DNA from: Caryophanales bacterium UBA4100
GTDB lineage: Bacteria; Bacillota; Bacilli; Paenibacillales; UBA4045
Direction of reading: 5' to 3'
Assembly: GCA_002383285.1 (NCBI GenBank)
Contig: DFXU01000049.1
Location: forward strand, 1 to 64,000
Length of the DNA: 64,000 nucleotides
The translations under genes were made by a program, and so were the position numbers. Positions 7,683-16,031 of this stretch are shown piece after piece; within the stretch, counting starts at the first letter, position 1; each line of letters begins with the position of its first letter. The notes below the pieces were generated by a model that was not told where the DNA came from, searched no databases, and saw only the letters and a list, made by a program, of their open reading frames with translations.

Positions 7683-9812
7683 ATGACGGATAGCAAGATG
7701 TGGCATCAGAAGCAACTACGAATTATGCAAACTGTATTGCGTGAGCCTGATATCGTTAATTACGATGCTCGTGCCGTAGCTGAATACCTAGAACAAATTC
7801 ATTCAAATTGTATCATTATCAACGGCGGGGGCATTGTAGACTTCTTCAAGCACAACCTTGTCACGGCAAATCCAAACCCATTCATGACGGATGAGGATAT
7901 GCTGAGGGATCTAACAGAGGCTTGTCATGAGAAGGGGATTAAGGTAGTCGTTCGAGTCGATTTCCGTGGGGTGGATAAACGGATCTATGAGCTGAGACCA
8001 GACTGGTTCAGCATGAATGCACAAGGCGAGCCAATGATTCGAGATAATCCGTTACACAGCGCTATATTCCAACCATGCTATCAGAGCACGTACCGCAATG
8101 AGCATGCATATGCGTTCATCGACTACTTATTTCAGAGCTATGACATTGATGGGATATGGGAGAATTCATACAGTCAGTCTGGCATCTGTTATTGTAAGAG
8201 CTGTGCGGATCGTTATTACAAGGAAGTGGGTAAGGAACTGCCTCGTGGAGGAGAGTTCTTCGACAGCCATTACGACGAGTATAGATTGTGGAAGGCGGCT
8301 TGTGTAGAAGAGCATCTTAGAGATTGTCGTTCGGTTGTAAAAAAATATGGTGAGGAGAAGGCGTTCTCGGCGGAGATATTCGGGCTATACAACGATCACT
8401 CCAAGTCGACGGGTCATGATCTGTATGCGATAAGAGATAATTTCGATTTCTTAGTAACCCCATTATTTACAGCTGATCATGAGCCGATGAATGGTCCGAC
8501 TACACTAATTAAATTTCTCAAGAGCTTATCTCCAGAGAAGACTCCAGTTATGCTGTTCGGCCATCTGGGTACGAATAACAATCTACGCTATATCTCTTCA
8601 CCGAAGCAGGAAACTCGTCTGTGGATGTGGGAGGCGATCAGTGCGGGTGGCTCATTCTGGAACTGTGTCTTTAATGGACAGCATCCGAATGCTACGTACG
8701 ATAGGCGCAATGCATTCCTTGTTGAGGATGTCTATGCTTTCATGGAGCAGCACGAGGAAATCCTCACTGTTCAAAAAACGGCTGCAGAGGTTACCGTACT
8801 CTACTCACGTGCTTCCAATGCCATACTTGGCAAGGACGGGTATATGACACATCTCATGGGGCTTGAGCAGGTGTTAACCGATCGTCATATCCAGTATCGT
8901 CTGCTCACCGATGATAGATTAAATGAAGAGGCATTAGCCTCTACGAGGCTGTTGATCTTAGCAAATGCTGCATGCCTGTCAGATGACGAGATTGAGCTTG
9001 TGAGGAGCTACGTACGCGGTGGTGGTAAGTTATTATCTACACACCGAACCTCACTAAGCACACCAAGCGGGACTGAACGACAGGATTATGGACTAGGAGA
9101 TGTGTTCGGCTGTAAGTTTACAGGCGTTGTTAAGGATAGCTCTACCTATGGCTACCAGCTCATTCGGGAACGGCACGCACTAACACGTGGTTTGGAGGAT
9201 ACAGAGCTTCTCGCAAGCTGGGGACCACAATATCTGGTGCGCACAACATCTAATACTGCAAAATCAATCATTTCGTATGTGCCGCAAATATTCCCGCAGC
9301 CACCCGAACGATCCTGGCTTAGAAGCATGGAGACTGAATATCCAACAGCATTATTGAATACATTCGGGAAAGGCGAATCCTTATTGTTCCCTTATGGTGT
9401 AGATCGTAATGTCTGGATTCATGGCCATGCGGATTTTGCTAAGCTGCTAGGCAATGCGGTTGATTATATGCTCGGTGAAAAGCTTATCATTGATAGCAAT
9501 GCCCCTTCAAGCGTGCACTTCAGCTTGAATCATAGTGGTACGGAGCAGGGTAACTATGTGCTTCATGTTGTGAATACGACAAGTACACCACGGCGCCCTA
9601 TTCTCGAAACCATACCTGTTCATGGCATTGATGTCCGGATAAGGCTCTCAGGAACACAGATAGGCGAGGTTCGGAGTTTATATAAGGATACGGTTATACA
9701 ATTAGTCAAGACTGAGCTGGATGGTGAAGGATCTATCATAGTTCATCTGCACATCCCAATTATTCATGAGTACGTTTCATTGTATATTACTACAGGAACA
9801 GTAGAAGTGTAG
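7683..9812 (+). CDS. glycoside-hydrolase-like protein (GHL6-type barrel plus beta-galactosidase trimerisation-like domain)
   Basis: A 709-aa cytoplasmic protein without signal peptide. The first ~350 residues look like a TIM barrel of the uncharacterised GHL6 glycoside hydrolase type (IDGIWENSYSQSGICYC and similar). Residues ~360-560 resemble the class-I glutamine-amidotransferase-like trimerisation domain of GH42 beta-galactosidases, with ILANAACLSDDEI and RGGGKLLSTH. A beta-sandwich-like tail follows. AGGAGG lies 6-7 nt before the ATG. Catalytic acids cannot be assigned by eye. It may cleave or rearrange a glycoside that feeds the pathway. Placed 29 nt after the aldo/keto reductase. Confidence 0.7.
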   Translation: MTDSKMWHQKQLRIMQTVLREPDIVNYDARAVAEYLEQIHSNCIIINGGGIVDFFKHNLVTANPNPFMTDEDMLRDLTEACHEKGIKVVVRVDFRGVDKRIYELRPDWFSMNAQGEPMIRDNPLHSAIFQPCYQSTYRNEHAYAFIDYLFQSYDIDGIWENSYSQSGICYCKSCADRYYKEVGKELPRGGEFFDSHYDEYRLWKAACVEEHLRDCRSVVKKYGEEKAFSAEIFGLYNDHSKSTGHDLYAIRDNFDFLVTPLFTADHEPMNGPTTLIKFLKSLSPEKTPVMLFGHLGTNNNLRYISSPKQETRLWMWEAISAGGSFWNCVFNGQHPNATYDRRNAFLVEDVYAFMEQHEEILTVQKTAAEVTVLYSRASNAILGKDGYMTHLMGLEQVLTDRHIQYRLLTDDRLNEEALASTRLLILANAACLSDDEIELVRSYVRGGGKLLSTHRTSLSTPSGTERQDYGLGDVFGCKFTGVVKDSSTYGYQLIRERHALTRGLEDTELLASWGPQYLVRTTSNTAKSIISYVPQIFPQPPERSWLRSMETEYPTALLNTFGKGESLLFPYGVDRNVWIHGHADFAKLLGNAVDYMLGEKLIIDSNAPSSVHFSLNHSGTEQGNYVLHVVNTTSTPRRPILETIPVHGIDVRIRLSGTQIGEVRSLYKDTVIQLVKTELDGEGSIIVHLHIPIIHEYVSLYITTGTVEV

Positions 9813-9847
9813 AGATTATGGATATGGGGAGAGAGGTTGGATCAAAC

Positions 9848-10864
9848 TTGAGTAAGCATAAAATTGTAGTTGTTGGCTGCGGTAATATATCTAAGGCATG
9901 GTTAGAATATGCGAGTACTAGGGAGGATTCGGTCATCGTAGGGCTTGTCGATATCAACCCTGAGAATGCGGAAGCCGCTAAGGTGAAGTATGGGTTGGAT
10001 TGCCCAATATTCACTGATGTTCGGGAGAGTATTCGCGCTACTAGCGCTACGCTTGTCTTCGATCTGACTATTCTTGAGGCGCACCCTGCTGTAGTTATTG
10101 CTGCAATGGAGGAAGGCTGCGATGTGTTCGGTGAGAAACCAATGGCACCATCTATGGAGGCAGCAGAAGCAATGATCCAAGCTGCAGCATCATTGGGGAA
10201 GTCGTATACGGTCATGCAGAATCGTCGATATCTGAAGGAGATGTTTGCATTTCGAGAGCTCGTCCAATCAGGTACGATTGGACAGATCGGTTTTGTGACC
10301 TCAGATTTCTTCCTCGGTCTTCATAATGGTGCTTACCGTGAAACGATGGACAATCCATTGCTCATGGATATGTCAATCCATACCTTCGATCAGTCACGAT
10401 TTATAACGGGTAAAGAACCGGTATTCGTGGAATGTCATACGTTTAATCCAGCCGGTTCCTGGTTTGCTGGAGCTGCAGCTGCAATCATCACCTTCGAATA
10501 CGAGGACGGTTCCTGTTATTCCTATCGTGGCTGTTATTGCGCTGAGGGTGCCGCTACCTCATGGCAATCAAGCTGGAGGGTCGTTGGCTCGCAAGGCACC
10601 GCCATCTGGGATGGGCGTAATGCGCCTTATGCGGAGGTTGTTATACCGACCGATGAGATTGTGTATGAGAACAAACATCGTCGTGTAGATGTAGAGATGA
10701 CCTATCAGGGGAAAGAGCAGCATGGAGGTTGTCTCGATGAGATGTTCGAAGCGTTAAATGCTGATCGTAAGTCGGCAACCGACTGCACTGATAATGCAAA
10801 AAGCCTAGCTATGCTGTATGGTGTTATGCGTAGTCTTCGCGAGGGTCGCAAAGTGAGGATATAA
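9848..10864 (+). CDS. Gfo/Idh/MocA-family oxidoreductase (second copy)
   Basis: A 338-aa NAD(P)-binding sugar oxidoreductase with KIVVVGCGNIS at the N-terminus, the canonical GEKPMAPS lysine motif and a conserved MSIHTFDQSRF. It is not close to the first copy. The TTG at 9848 is preferred (GAGAGG 11 nt upstream, homologous-looking N-terminus SKHKIVVV); ATG at 9818 would add ten residues and has no good ribosome site. Together with the first copy, the aldo/keto reductase and the hydrolases it could perform oxidation-elimination-reduction of a sugar, as paired Gfo/Idh enzymes do in some glycoside pathways. Confidence 0.83.
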   Translation: MSKHKIVVVGCGNISKAWLEYASTREDSVIVGLVDINPENAEAAKVKYGLDCPIFTDVRESIRATSATLVFDLTILEAHPAVVIAAMEEGCDVFGEKPMAPSMEAAEAMIQAAASLGKSYTVMQNRRYLKEMFAFRELVQSGTIGQIGFVTSDFFLGLHNGAYRETMDNPLLMDMSIHTFDQSRFITGKEPVFVECHTFNPAGSWFAGAAAAIITFEYEDGSCYSYRGCYCAEGAATSWQSSWRVVGSQGTAIWDGRNAPYAEVVIPTDEIVYENKHRRVDVEMTYQGKEQHGGCLDEMFEALNADRKSATDCTDNAKSLAMLYGVMRSLREGRKVRI

Positions 10865-10907
10865 TATTTGATAATAAAGTATTGTGATCTATTAAAGGTG
10901 GTGTACT

Positions 10908-11618
10908 ATGTCAAACGTAAAGCAATTAACCGAGCTCATCTCGAAGATGACCGTGATCGATCTATCGCACACGTTAGAGGAGAATATGCCTGTTGTGCAA
11001 TCGCATACTCGTTATTACCATACATTAATAGATTCGTTTGAAACAGGGAGTATTGCATTGGCATATCAGCTTCTCATTAATGAGCATTGTGGTACGCATA
11101 TGGATGCAACAGCGCACTTCATACAAGAAGGGCACCCTGCTCATCAATATATGGATGAGACTCCGGTAACACAATTTTTCGGTCGTGCTCTAACGCTGGA
11201 TTTCTCGCATTATACGGAAACGGATTCTGTTCAAGTGGAGGAGATCGAAGCTTGGGAGCGAGAGAATGAACAGATACAGCCTGGAGATATTGTTTTCTTC
11301 TACTTCGGCTGGGATAAGTATTGGTTACCTAGAATCGTCAGTCGACAATTTAGCAAAGCATGGCCAGGTATTAGTGGTGAGGCCGCTGAGCTCATGGTGA
11401 AGCGAGGGGTTAAGGTTGTTGGTTGTGATGCCATAGCGATTGATGGATGCACAGCATCTCAAGCACCAGCGCATTATGCACTGCTCGGCAACGGGGTCAA
11501 CATCATTGAGAACTTGGCGCGACTGAATGAAATTATCGGTGAGTCCTATGTGTTCGTCGCTCCATTAAAAGTAAAGCATGGCTCAGGTGCTCCAATGCGG
11601 GCGTTAGCGTTTAAGTAA
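10908..11618 (+). CDS. cyclase-family metal hydrolase (kynurenine formamidase-like)
   Basis: A 236-aa protein of the cyclase/KynB family (COG1878 type). The metal-binding motif HxGTHxDxxxH is intact at His60, His64, Asp66 and His70. Family members hydrolyse N-formylkynurenine, cyclic amides or lactone-like substrates. No tryptophan genes are nearby, so kynurenine degradation is unlikely; lactone or isatin-type hydrolysis within the sugar-acid route is more plausible. It lies 43 nt after the second Gfo/Idh gene and 18 nt before the AraC regulator. GGTGG precedes the ATG. Confidence 0.8.
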   Translation: MSNVKQLTELISKMTVIDLSHTLEENMPVVQSHTRYYHTLIDSFETGSIALAYQLLINEHCGTHMDATAHFIQEGHPAHQYMDETPVTQFFGRALTLDFSHYTETDSVQVEEIEAWERENEQIQPGDIVFFYFGWDKYWLPRIVSRQFSKAWPGISGEAAELMVKRGVKVVGCDAIAIDGCTASQAPAHYALLGNGVNIIENLARLNEIIGESYVFVAPLKVKHGSGAPMRALAFK

Positions 11619-11636
11619 CAAGTGAGGGGGATTGTC

Positions 11637-12491
11637 ATGCGTAAAGAGATGATGGAGCTAGATAGTGCATTTCCCGTGGATATGGCACGTCGAACGATCA
11701 CATTCAACACGGTTTCTAAGCATTGGCACCCCTTTCCTGAGCTAGGTCTATGCATCTCTGGAGAGGGCTGGTTCCATGTTATGGATCGAACATATCCTGT
11801 TCGTCCTGGGGATATCTTCGTGGTTAATCAAGCTCAGCCGCATATCGCAAATTGTGATCCAGACAAGTCATGCCGCTACCTATTCATATTCTTCCGACCA
11901 TCCCTATTAGACACGGATGAACCCGAGCTATTATTACCCTTTAACTCGCAACCCTTCCTAGTAAGTAACCGAATACCTGGTGAGATGCCGGTTGCTCAGG
12001 AGCTTGGTCGCCTTATCCAACAGATGGGTGAGGAGCTTGAGCGACGAGAGCTAGGCTTCCGGAGTCAGGTGCGTAGTAAACTGCTGCAATCCTGTGTATT
12101 GCTGGCTAGGTATTACCGTTCCCTACTTAGTGAAGGAGAGTGGAATGCGCTTGTCAGCTCGTTTAATCGGATATTCCCCGCACTCGAGTTTATACGTGAG
12201 CATCTCAAGGACAATATCCGTTTACAGGATGTGGCCGATCACGTGGCACTCAGTCCATCGCGGACCTATCATCTCTTTAAAGAAATTATTGGTGACGGGT
12301 TCAAAGAATATCTGATCAAAATGAGGGTGAAGGAGGCGCAGCGACTGCTTATCGGCAGTGATCTTCCGATTACAGAGGTATATTTAAAGAGCGGATTTCC
12401 TAATCATGCGTCCTTTTACCGTTCCTTCCATCAGCTAGTTAATATGACGCCAGGTGATTACAGAAACGGCTCGCTCTGGAGACCCGATTAA
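11637..12491 (+). CDS. AraC-family regulator with cupin sensor
   Basis: A 284-aa transcription factor. The N-terminal cupin has HWHPFPELGLCISGEG, typical of sugar-responsive AraC proteins; the C-terminal double helix-turn-helix covers roughly 185-280 (LQDVADHVALSPSRTYHLF and the PGDYR end). ATG 11637 is chosen, with GAGGGGG 7 nt upstream; GTG 11622 overlaps that site. As last gene of the run it probably activates the cluster, whose promoter has a good -10 but poor -35. The gene converges with the LacI-type gene with only 13 nt between. Confidence 0.87.
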   Translation: MRKEMMELDSAFPVDMARRTITFNTVSKHWHPFPELGLCISGEGWFHVMDRTYPVRPGDIFVVNQAQPHIANCDPDKSCRYLFIFFRPSLLDTDEPELLLPFNSQPFLVSNRIPGEMPVAQELGRLIQQMGEELERRELGFRSQVRSKLLQSCVLLARYYRSLLSEGEWNALVSSFNRIFPALEFIREHLKDNIRLQDVADHVALSPSRTYHLFKEIIGDGFKEYLIKMRVKEAQRLLIGSDLPITEVYLKSGFPNHASFYRSFHQLVNMTPGDYRNGSLWRPD

Positions 12492-12504
12492 TTAAACGGA
12501 GATC

Positions 12505-13506
12505 TTATATGAGCTTGGCCACCGAATCACCGATGTGGAATCCTCCGGTTATGCGAGTATGTGCGAATGATAGATTGGGATGGGCAATTCGCCACAGGAT
12601 CCGATCAGCCGCGTGGTAACCTGTTTCCTTGATTAAGAGTAATGGACGGCTGATAGTAGGAAGCGTTAGGGGCTGTTCATTCAACAGGCCAACAAATGAG
12701 CAATCCTCTGGTATACACAAACCTAATCTCTCCAGCTCGCGATATACGATCTCGCAATCTTCATCAATACCTACCACTATGGCTGTAGGTGTGTATTTCA
12801 TATAATTAATATTCAAATCTGAGCAAGATGACCAGAGTGGAGGCATCCCCAGCTCCGACATGATCTCTTCAAAGGCTTGCCATCGATGGACATACCCTCG
12901 CTGAGAACGAATATCCCCAACATACATAATTCGTCGATGACCGTTAAGGGCAAGATGATCGATCGATTGACAGATGGCTTCATAGATGTCCCAGACCACA
13001 CTGTCTACCTGAGATAATGGCTTAGGATAGTTGATGAGCACTTTTGCGAGGGGTAAGGCTAGTAGTAGCTGTTCCATTCTGCTGGATATAAGACGAGGGG
13101 CGATAATAAGCCCATCGGCATGACGTATATTCCGCTTCTGTATCCAAGCCTCGAAGGCTTCCTCAGACAAATCCTCATCCAATACATCGTTCTCCAGCAG
13201 ATGATCGAATTGCTTGAACCTCTCGGTCAATCCTGCTGTTAATAGCCGATTATAGTTCATGGATTCTCTGGATTGAACAAGCACGAAGCGCAGGCGAAAG
13301 GTTGGATAGGGTGTGATCCCCTGACTCACCATCTCGCGGGCTTGTTTAACGGTTAGATATCCACGCAGATAGGCGGCTCGTATAATCCGGCTACGTGTCT
13401 CCTCAGACATCCCAGGCAAGCCGCGCAAGGCTTTGGATATCGTCTGTATGGAGATTCCAAGATCGTCCGATAAATCTGTGAGCGTGAATGATTTACGGGT
13501 TCCCAT
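12505..13506 (-). CDS. LacI/GalR-type regulator
   Basis: A 333-aa regulator. The N-terminal helix-turn-helix reads FTLTDLSDDLGISIQTISKA, followed by LacI hinge-like sequence and a periplasmic-binding-protein-like effector domain (HRRIMYVGDIRSQRGYVHR, ITGGFHIGDS). GGAAGG lies 10 nt before ATG 13506; the ATG at 13524 has no ribosome site. It is divergent from the FAD oxidoreductase, with a 47-bp inverted repeat between them, and convergent with the AraC gene. Effector likely a sugar or sugar acid of the local pathway. Confidence 0.85.
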   Translation of the reverse strand: MGTRKSFTLTDLSDDLGISIQTISKALRGLPGMSEETRSRIIRAAYLRGYLTVKQAREMVSQGITPYPTFRLRFVLVQSRESMNYNRLLTAGLTERFKQFDHLLENDVLDEDLSEEAFEAWIQKRNIRHADGLIIAPRLISSRMEQLLLALPLAKVLINYPKPLSQVDSVVWDIYEAICQSIDHLALNGHRRIMYVGDIRSQRGYVHRWQAFEEIMSELGMPPLWSSCSDLNINYMKYTPTAIVVGIDEDCEIVYRELERLGLCIPEDCSFVGLLNEQPLTLPTISRPLLLIKETGYHAADRILWRIAHPNLSFAHTRITGGFHIGDSVAKLI

Positions 13507-13543
13507 ATACACACTGCCTTCCATAAAGTCGCGGGGATCAGGT

Positions 13544-13590
13544 TGTTGAGAAAGTCAGACTTGGAATCCGATCAATTGACTTTCTCAACA
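13544..13590. repeat. 47-bp inverted repeat in divergent intergenic region
   Basis: Perfect 14-bp arms TGTTGAGAAAGTCA (13544-13557) and TGACTTTCTCAACA (13577-13590) around a 19-nt loop. It starts 38 nt upstream of the LacI-type gene and ends 98 nt before the FAD oxidoreductase. There is no T tract on either strand, so a terminator is unlikely. It could be an operator, a leader hairpin or the remains of a mobile element end. Confidence 0.8.
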
Positions 13591-13687
13591 GTCTGCGGGA
13601 TAGCCCTATTTTAAACCAAACTTAAACTATATTAAAGCTCATCTTGGTGATTATAATGGGTTAGGACACGAATAGGGGGAGATCAGC

Positions 13688-15046
13688 ATGAATAGTACAT
13701 GGCTGGATATGGACGTTGTTGTATGCGGAGGAGGACCTGCCGGTATCAATGCGGCGTTGGCAGCAGGAAGAAGCGGGGCTAAGACATTGTTGATTGAACG
13801 TTATGGCTTTCTAGGTGGGATGTCTACGATTGCATTGGTTTATCCATGGATGACCTTTCATACGGTCGAGGGTAAGCAGGTCATTGCTGGTATCGCACAA
13901 GAAATAGTCGACCGACTACAAGCTGAAGGTGCTTCTCCTGGTCATGTGCGGGATACGGTTGGATTTGTAAATAGGATTACACCGTATGACCCAGAGATAT
14001 ATAAGATCATGATCTTCGATATGCTGCGAGAGGCTGGAGTGACAGTGCTACTACACAGCTTTATGGATGAGGTTCATACCGTTGATCATCGGATTTCAGC
14101 TATCGAAATCACAACGAAGTCAGGTCGATTCAAGATTACAGGCAAGCAATTCATTGATACAACTGGCGATGCGGACCTAGCTCATCTATCAGGAGCCCCG
14201 TGCTTACAAGGTAGAGATGGGGACAAGCTGACGCAGCCTATGACGATGAAGTTCAGAATGCGTGGGGTAAATTTAGAGAAGGTGAAGCAATATATGCTTG
14301 ATCACCCTGATGAATTTTATAAGAAAACACCATTCGCTGAGCTGAAGGATCTTCCGTTGTCAGGCGTGCTTGGCTACTATAAGCATTGGCAGGCTGCCGA
14401 TCTTCCGATCAATCGGGATCAGGTGCTGTTCTTTACTGGACCAGGTGCTGATGAAGTGTTAGTCAATACAACACGAGTGCAGGGACTTGACGCAACGAAT
14501 GTGAACGATTTGACTGAAGCGGAGATTCTTGGCAGGAAACAGGTGCGTATGGTAGCGGATTTCATGAAAACCTTGCCTGGCTTTGAACAAGCATCGTTGT
14601 CTTCGGTTGGTGCACAGATCGGTGTTCGAGAATCCAGAAGAATAGACGGTCTATATACGTTACAGTTAGATGATGTCATTCAGGGGAAAGTGTTTCATGA
14701 CTGTATCGCACGTAGTGGTTACCCGATAGATATCCATGATCCCTCCGGTAAAGGAGTGACAGCTGCTTGGGTTAAAGGAGATGGGGCTTATGACATTCCT
14801 TATCGTAGTCTAATTCCTAAGCGGATCGAGAATTTGCTAGTAGCTGGTCGTTGTATATCGACATCTCATGAAGCCTTGGCAACCACGCGGTTGACACCAA
14901 GCTGTATGGCTACTGGGCAGGCGGCGGGGACGGCAGCGGGAATTGCGGTCAAGCATGGCATTGCTCCATCTGAAGTGCGTTACGAGGAGTTACAGGTAGA
15001 GCTGCGCAAGGCGGGGGCCTTGCTTCATAACGAAGACAAGAGGTGA
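13688..15046 (+). CDS. FAD-dependent oxidoreductase (FAD_oxidored family)
   Basis: A 452-aa flavoprotein. The dinucleotide-binding motif GGGPAG is at residues 14-19, followed by ERYGFLGGMST. Near the C-terminus AGRCISTSHEALATTR is the second FAD-binding signature. The family acts on hydroxyacids and similar substrates; physiological reactions are mostly unknown. AGGGGGAGA precedes the ATG, and a candidate -10 TATAAT lies at 13652-13657. It is divergent from the LacI-type regulator, which probably controls it. It could oxidise a product of the neighbouring pathway. Confidence 0.82.
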   Translation: MNSTWLDMDVVVCGGGPAGINAALAAGRSGAKTLLIERYGFLGGMSTIALVYPWMTFHTVEGKQVIAGIAQEIVDRLQAEGASPGHVRDTVGFVNRITPYDPEIYKIMIFDMLREAGVTVLLHSFMDEVHTVDHRISAIEITTKSGRFKITGKQFIDTTGDADLAHLSGAPCLQGRDGDKLTQPMTMKFRMRGVNLEKVKQYMLDHPDEFYKKTPFAELKDLPLSGVLGYYKHWQAADLPINRDQVLFFTGPGADEVLVNTTRVQGLDATNVNDLTEAEILGRKQVRMVADFMKTLPGFEQASLSSVGAQIGVRESRRIDGLYTLQLDDVIQGKVFHDCIARSGYPIDIHDPSGKGVTAAWVKGDGAYDIPYRSLIPKRIENLLVAGRCISTSHEALATTRLTPSCMATGQAAGTAAGIAVKHGIAPSEVRYEELQVELRKAGALLHNEDKR

Positions 15047-15056
15047 CAATTGACGG

Positions 15057-15087
15057 TTGACAATGATAATGATAACCATTATCATTG
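15057..15087 (+). promoter_or_regulatory. Fur box overlapping a promoter
   Basis: A canonical 19-bp Fur box GATAATGATAACCATTATC lies at 15065-15083, inside a longer palindrome with 11-bp arms (15061-15071 and 15077-15087). It covers the region between and including a -35 TTGACA (15057-15062) and -10 TATCAT (15080-15085, 17-nt spacer). Iron-loaded Fur bound here would block the promoter completely. Downstream are the DUF1450 gene and, 104 nt further, ferritin. Confidence 0.9.
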
Positions 15088-15126
15088 CTATGACATGAAG
15101 TAGTCATAGCAGGGGAGCGATGCTCA

Positions 15127-15351
15127 GTGAAGAAAATCAAATACTGCTGCAAGAACATGAAGCTAGGCTCTAAAGCTGTGTATAAATTACTGAAATTAGA
15201 GTATCCTGATATCAAACAAGCGAAAAAGGACTGTCTGGGTAACTGTAAGCTGTGCTCGAAGGAATGCTTCGTAATGATCGGAAAGAAAGAGGTCATATGT
15301 GGAGCCTCACCTGAGATTCTCTATGGTCAGATTAAAAAATTAATTAGCTAA
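15127..15351 (+). CDS. DUF1450 Cys-rich small protein, Fur regulated
   Basis: A 74-aa protein of the DUF1450 (YuzB-like) family. It holds six cysteines, including CCKN near the N-terminus, CLGNCKLCSKEC in the middle and one in the C-terminal part, a pattern suited to an iron-sulfur cluster or thioredoxin-like fold. The start is GTG 15127 with AGGGGAG 9 nt before it. The Fur-box promoter immediately upstream means it should be made when iron is scarce. Exact role is not known; ferredoxin-like function or iron trafficking is plausible. Confidence 0.85.
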   Translation: MKKIKYCCKNMKLGSKAVYKLLKLEYPDIKQAKKDCLGNCKLCSKECFVMIGKKEVICGASPEILYGQIKKLIS

Positions 15352-15455
15352 AGTTATATTGTTCATTAGCTTAATAAATATCTTGTGGAAGACTATGGTA
15401 TAATGCTATTTGAATATGGATGTATATCATAGAAATTCAGAGGAGTGGAATAAAT

Positions 15456-15965
15456 ATGATTAACGAACAATTATCCGAGGCATTAAATGAACAGATGAAT
15501 TTCGAATTTTACTCGGCCCATGTTTACTTAGCCTTGGCAGGATACTGCTCTGGAGAAAGTCTGGATGGCTTTGCGAATTTTTTTATTGTTCAAGCTGAGG
15601 AAGAACGATTCCATGCCATGAAAATTTATAAATATCTCAACGATCGCGGAATCAGAGTTAAATTAGCAGGTATGGATACACCTAATAATGAATTCAATTC
15701 AATCTTAGAGGTTTTCGAGGATGCTTTCGAGCATGAGAAGATGGTGACTGGTCGCATCTATCATCTGTCAGATTTAGCCCTAAATGACAGAGAGCATGCA
15801 ACCATGCAATTCTTGAAATGGTTTATTGATGAGCAGGTTGAGGAAGAAGCAATGTTCGATACGATTATTAATAAGCTGAAGCGTATTGATAAGGATAGCA
15901 ACGCATTCTTCATGCTAGATGCTGAATTTGCGGGACGCTCATTCACACCGCCAGCTGGAGAATAA
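15456..15965 (+). CDS. ftnA: ferritin
   Basis: A 169-aa non-haem ferritin that oxidises and stores iron as a 24-mer. Ferroxidase-site residues Glu17, Glu50 and His53 are in place, and the four-helix bundle length is normal. ATG 15456 follows AGAGGAG; longer in-frame extensions lack a ribosome site. A TATAAT at 15399-15404 offers a separate promoter without a clear -35, so it may be transcribed alone as well as from the upstream Fur-box promoter. A terminator follows at 15982. Confidence 0.95.
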   Translation: MINEQLSEALNEQMNFEFYSAHVYLALAGYCSGESLDGFANFFIVQAEEERFHAMKIYKYLNDRGIRVKLAGMDTPNNEFNSILEVFEDAFEHEKMVTGRIYHLSDLALNDREHATMQFLKWFIDEQVEEEAMFDTIINKLKRIDKDSNAFFMLDAEFAGRSFTPPAGE

Positions 15966-15981
15966 TTAGTGTTACATAACT

Positions 15982-16031
15982 AAAAGGAGGATTTGCCCAA
16001 GGTTAATGGGGATTATCCTCTTTTTGTTTTT
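15982..16031. terminator. terminator between ferritin and convergent gene
   Basis: AAAAGGAGGAT (15982-15992) pairs with ATCCTCTTTTT (16015-16025), and the tail is T rich on the plus strand. The stop codon of the minus-strand gene lies within the loop. Confidence 0.7.
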
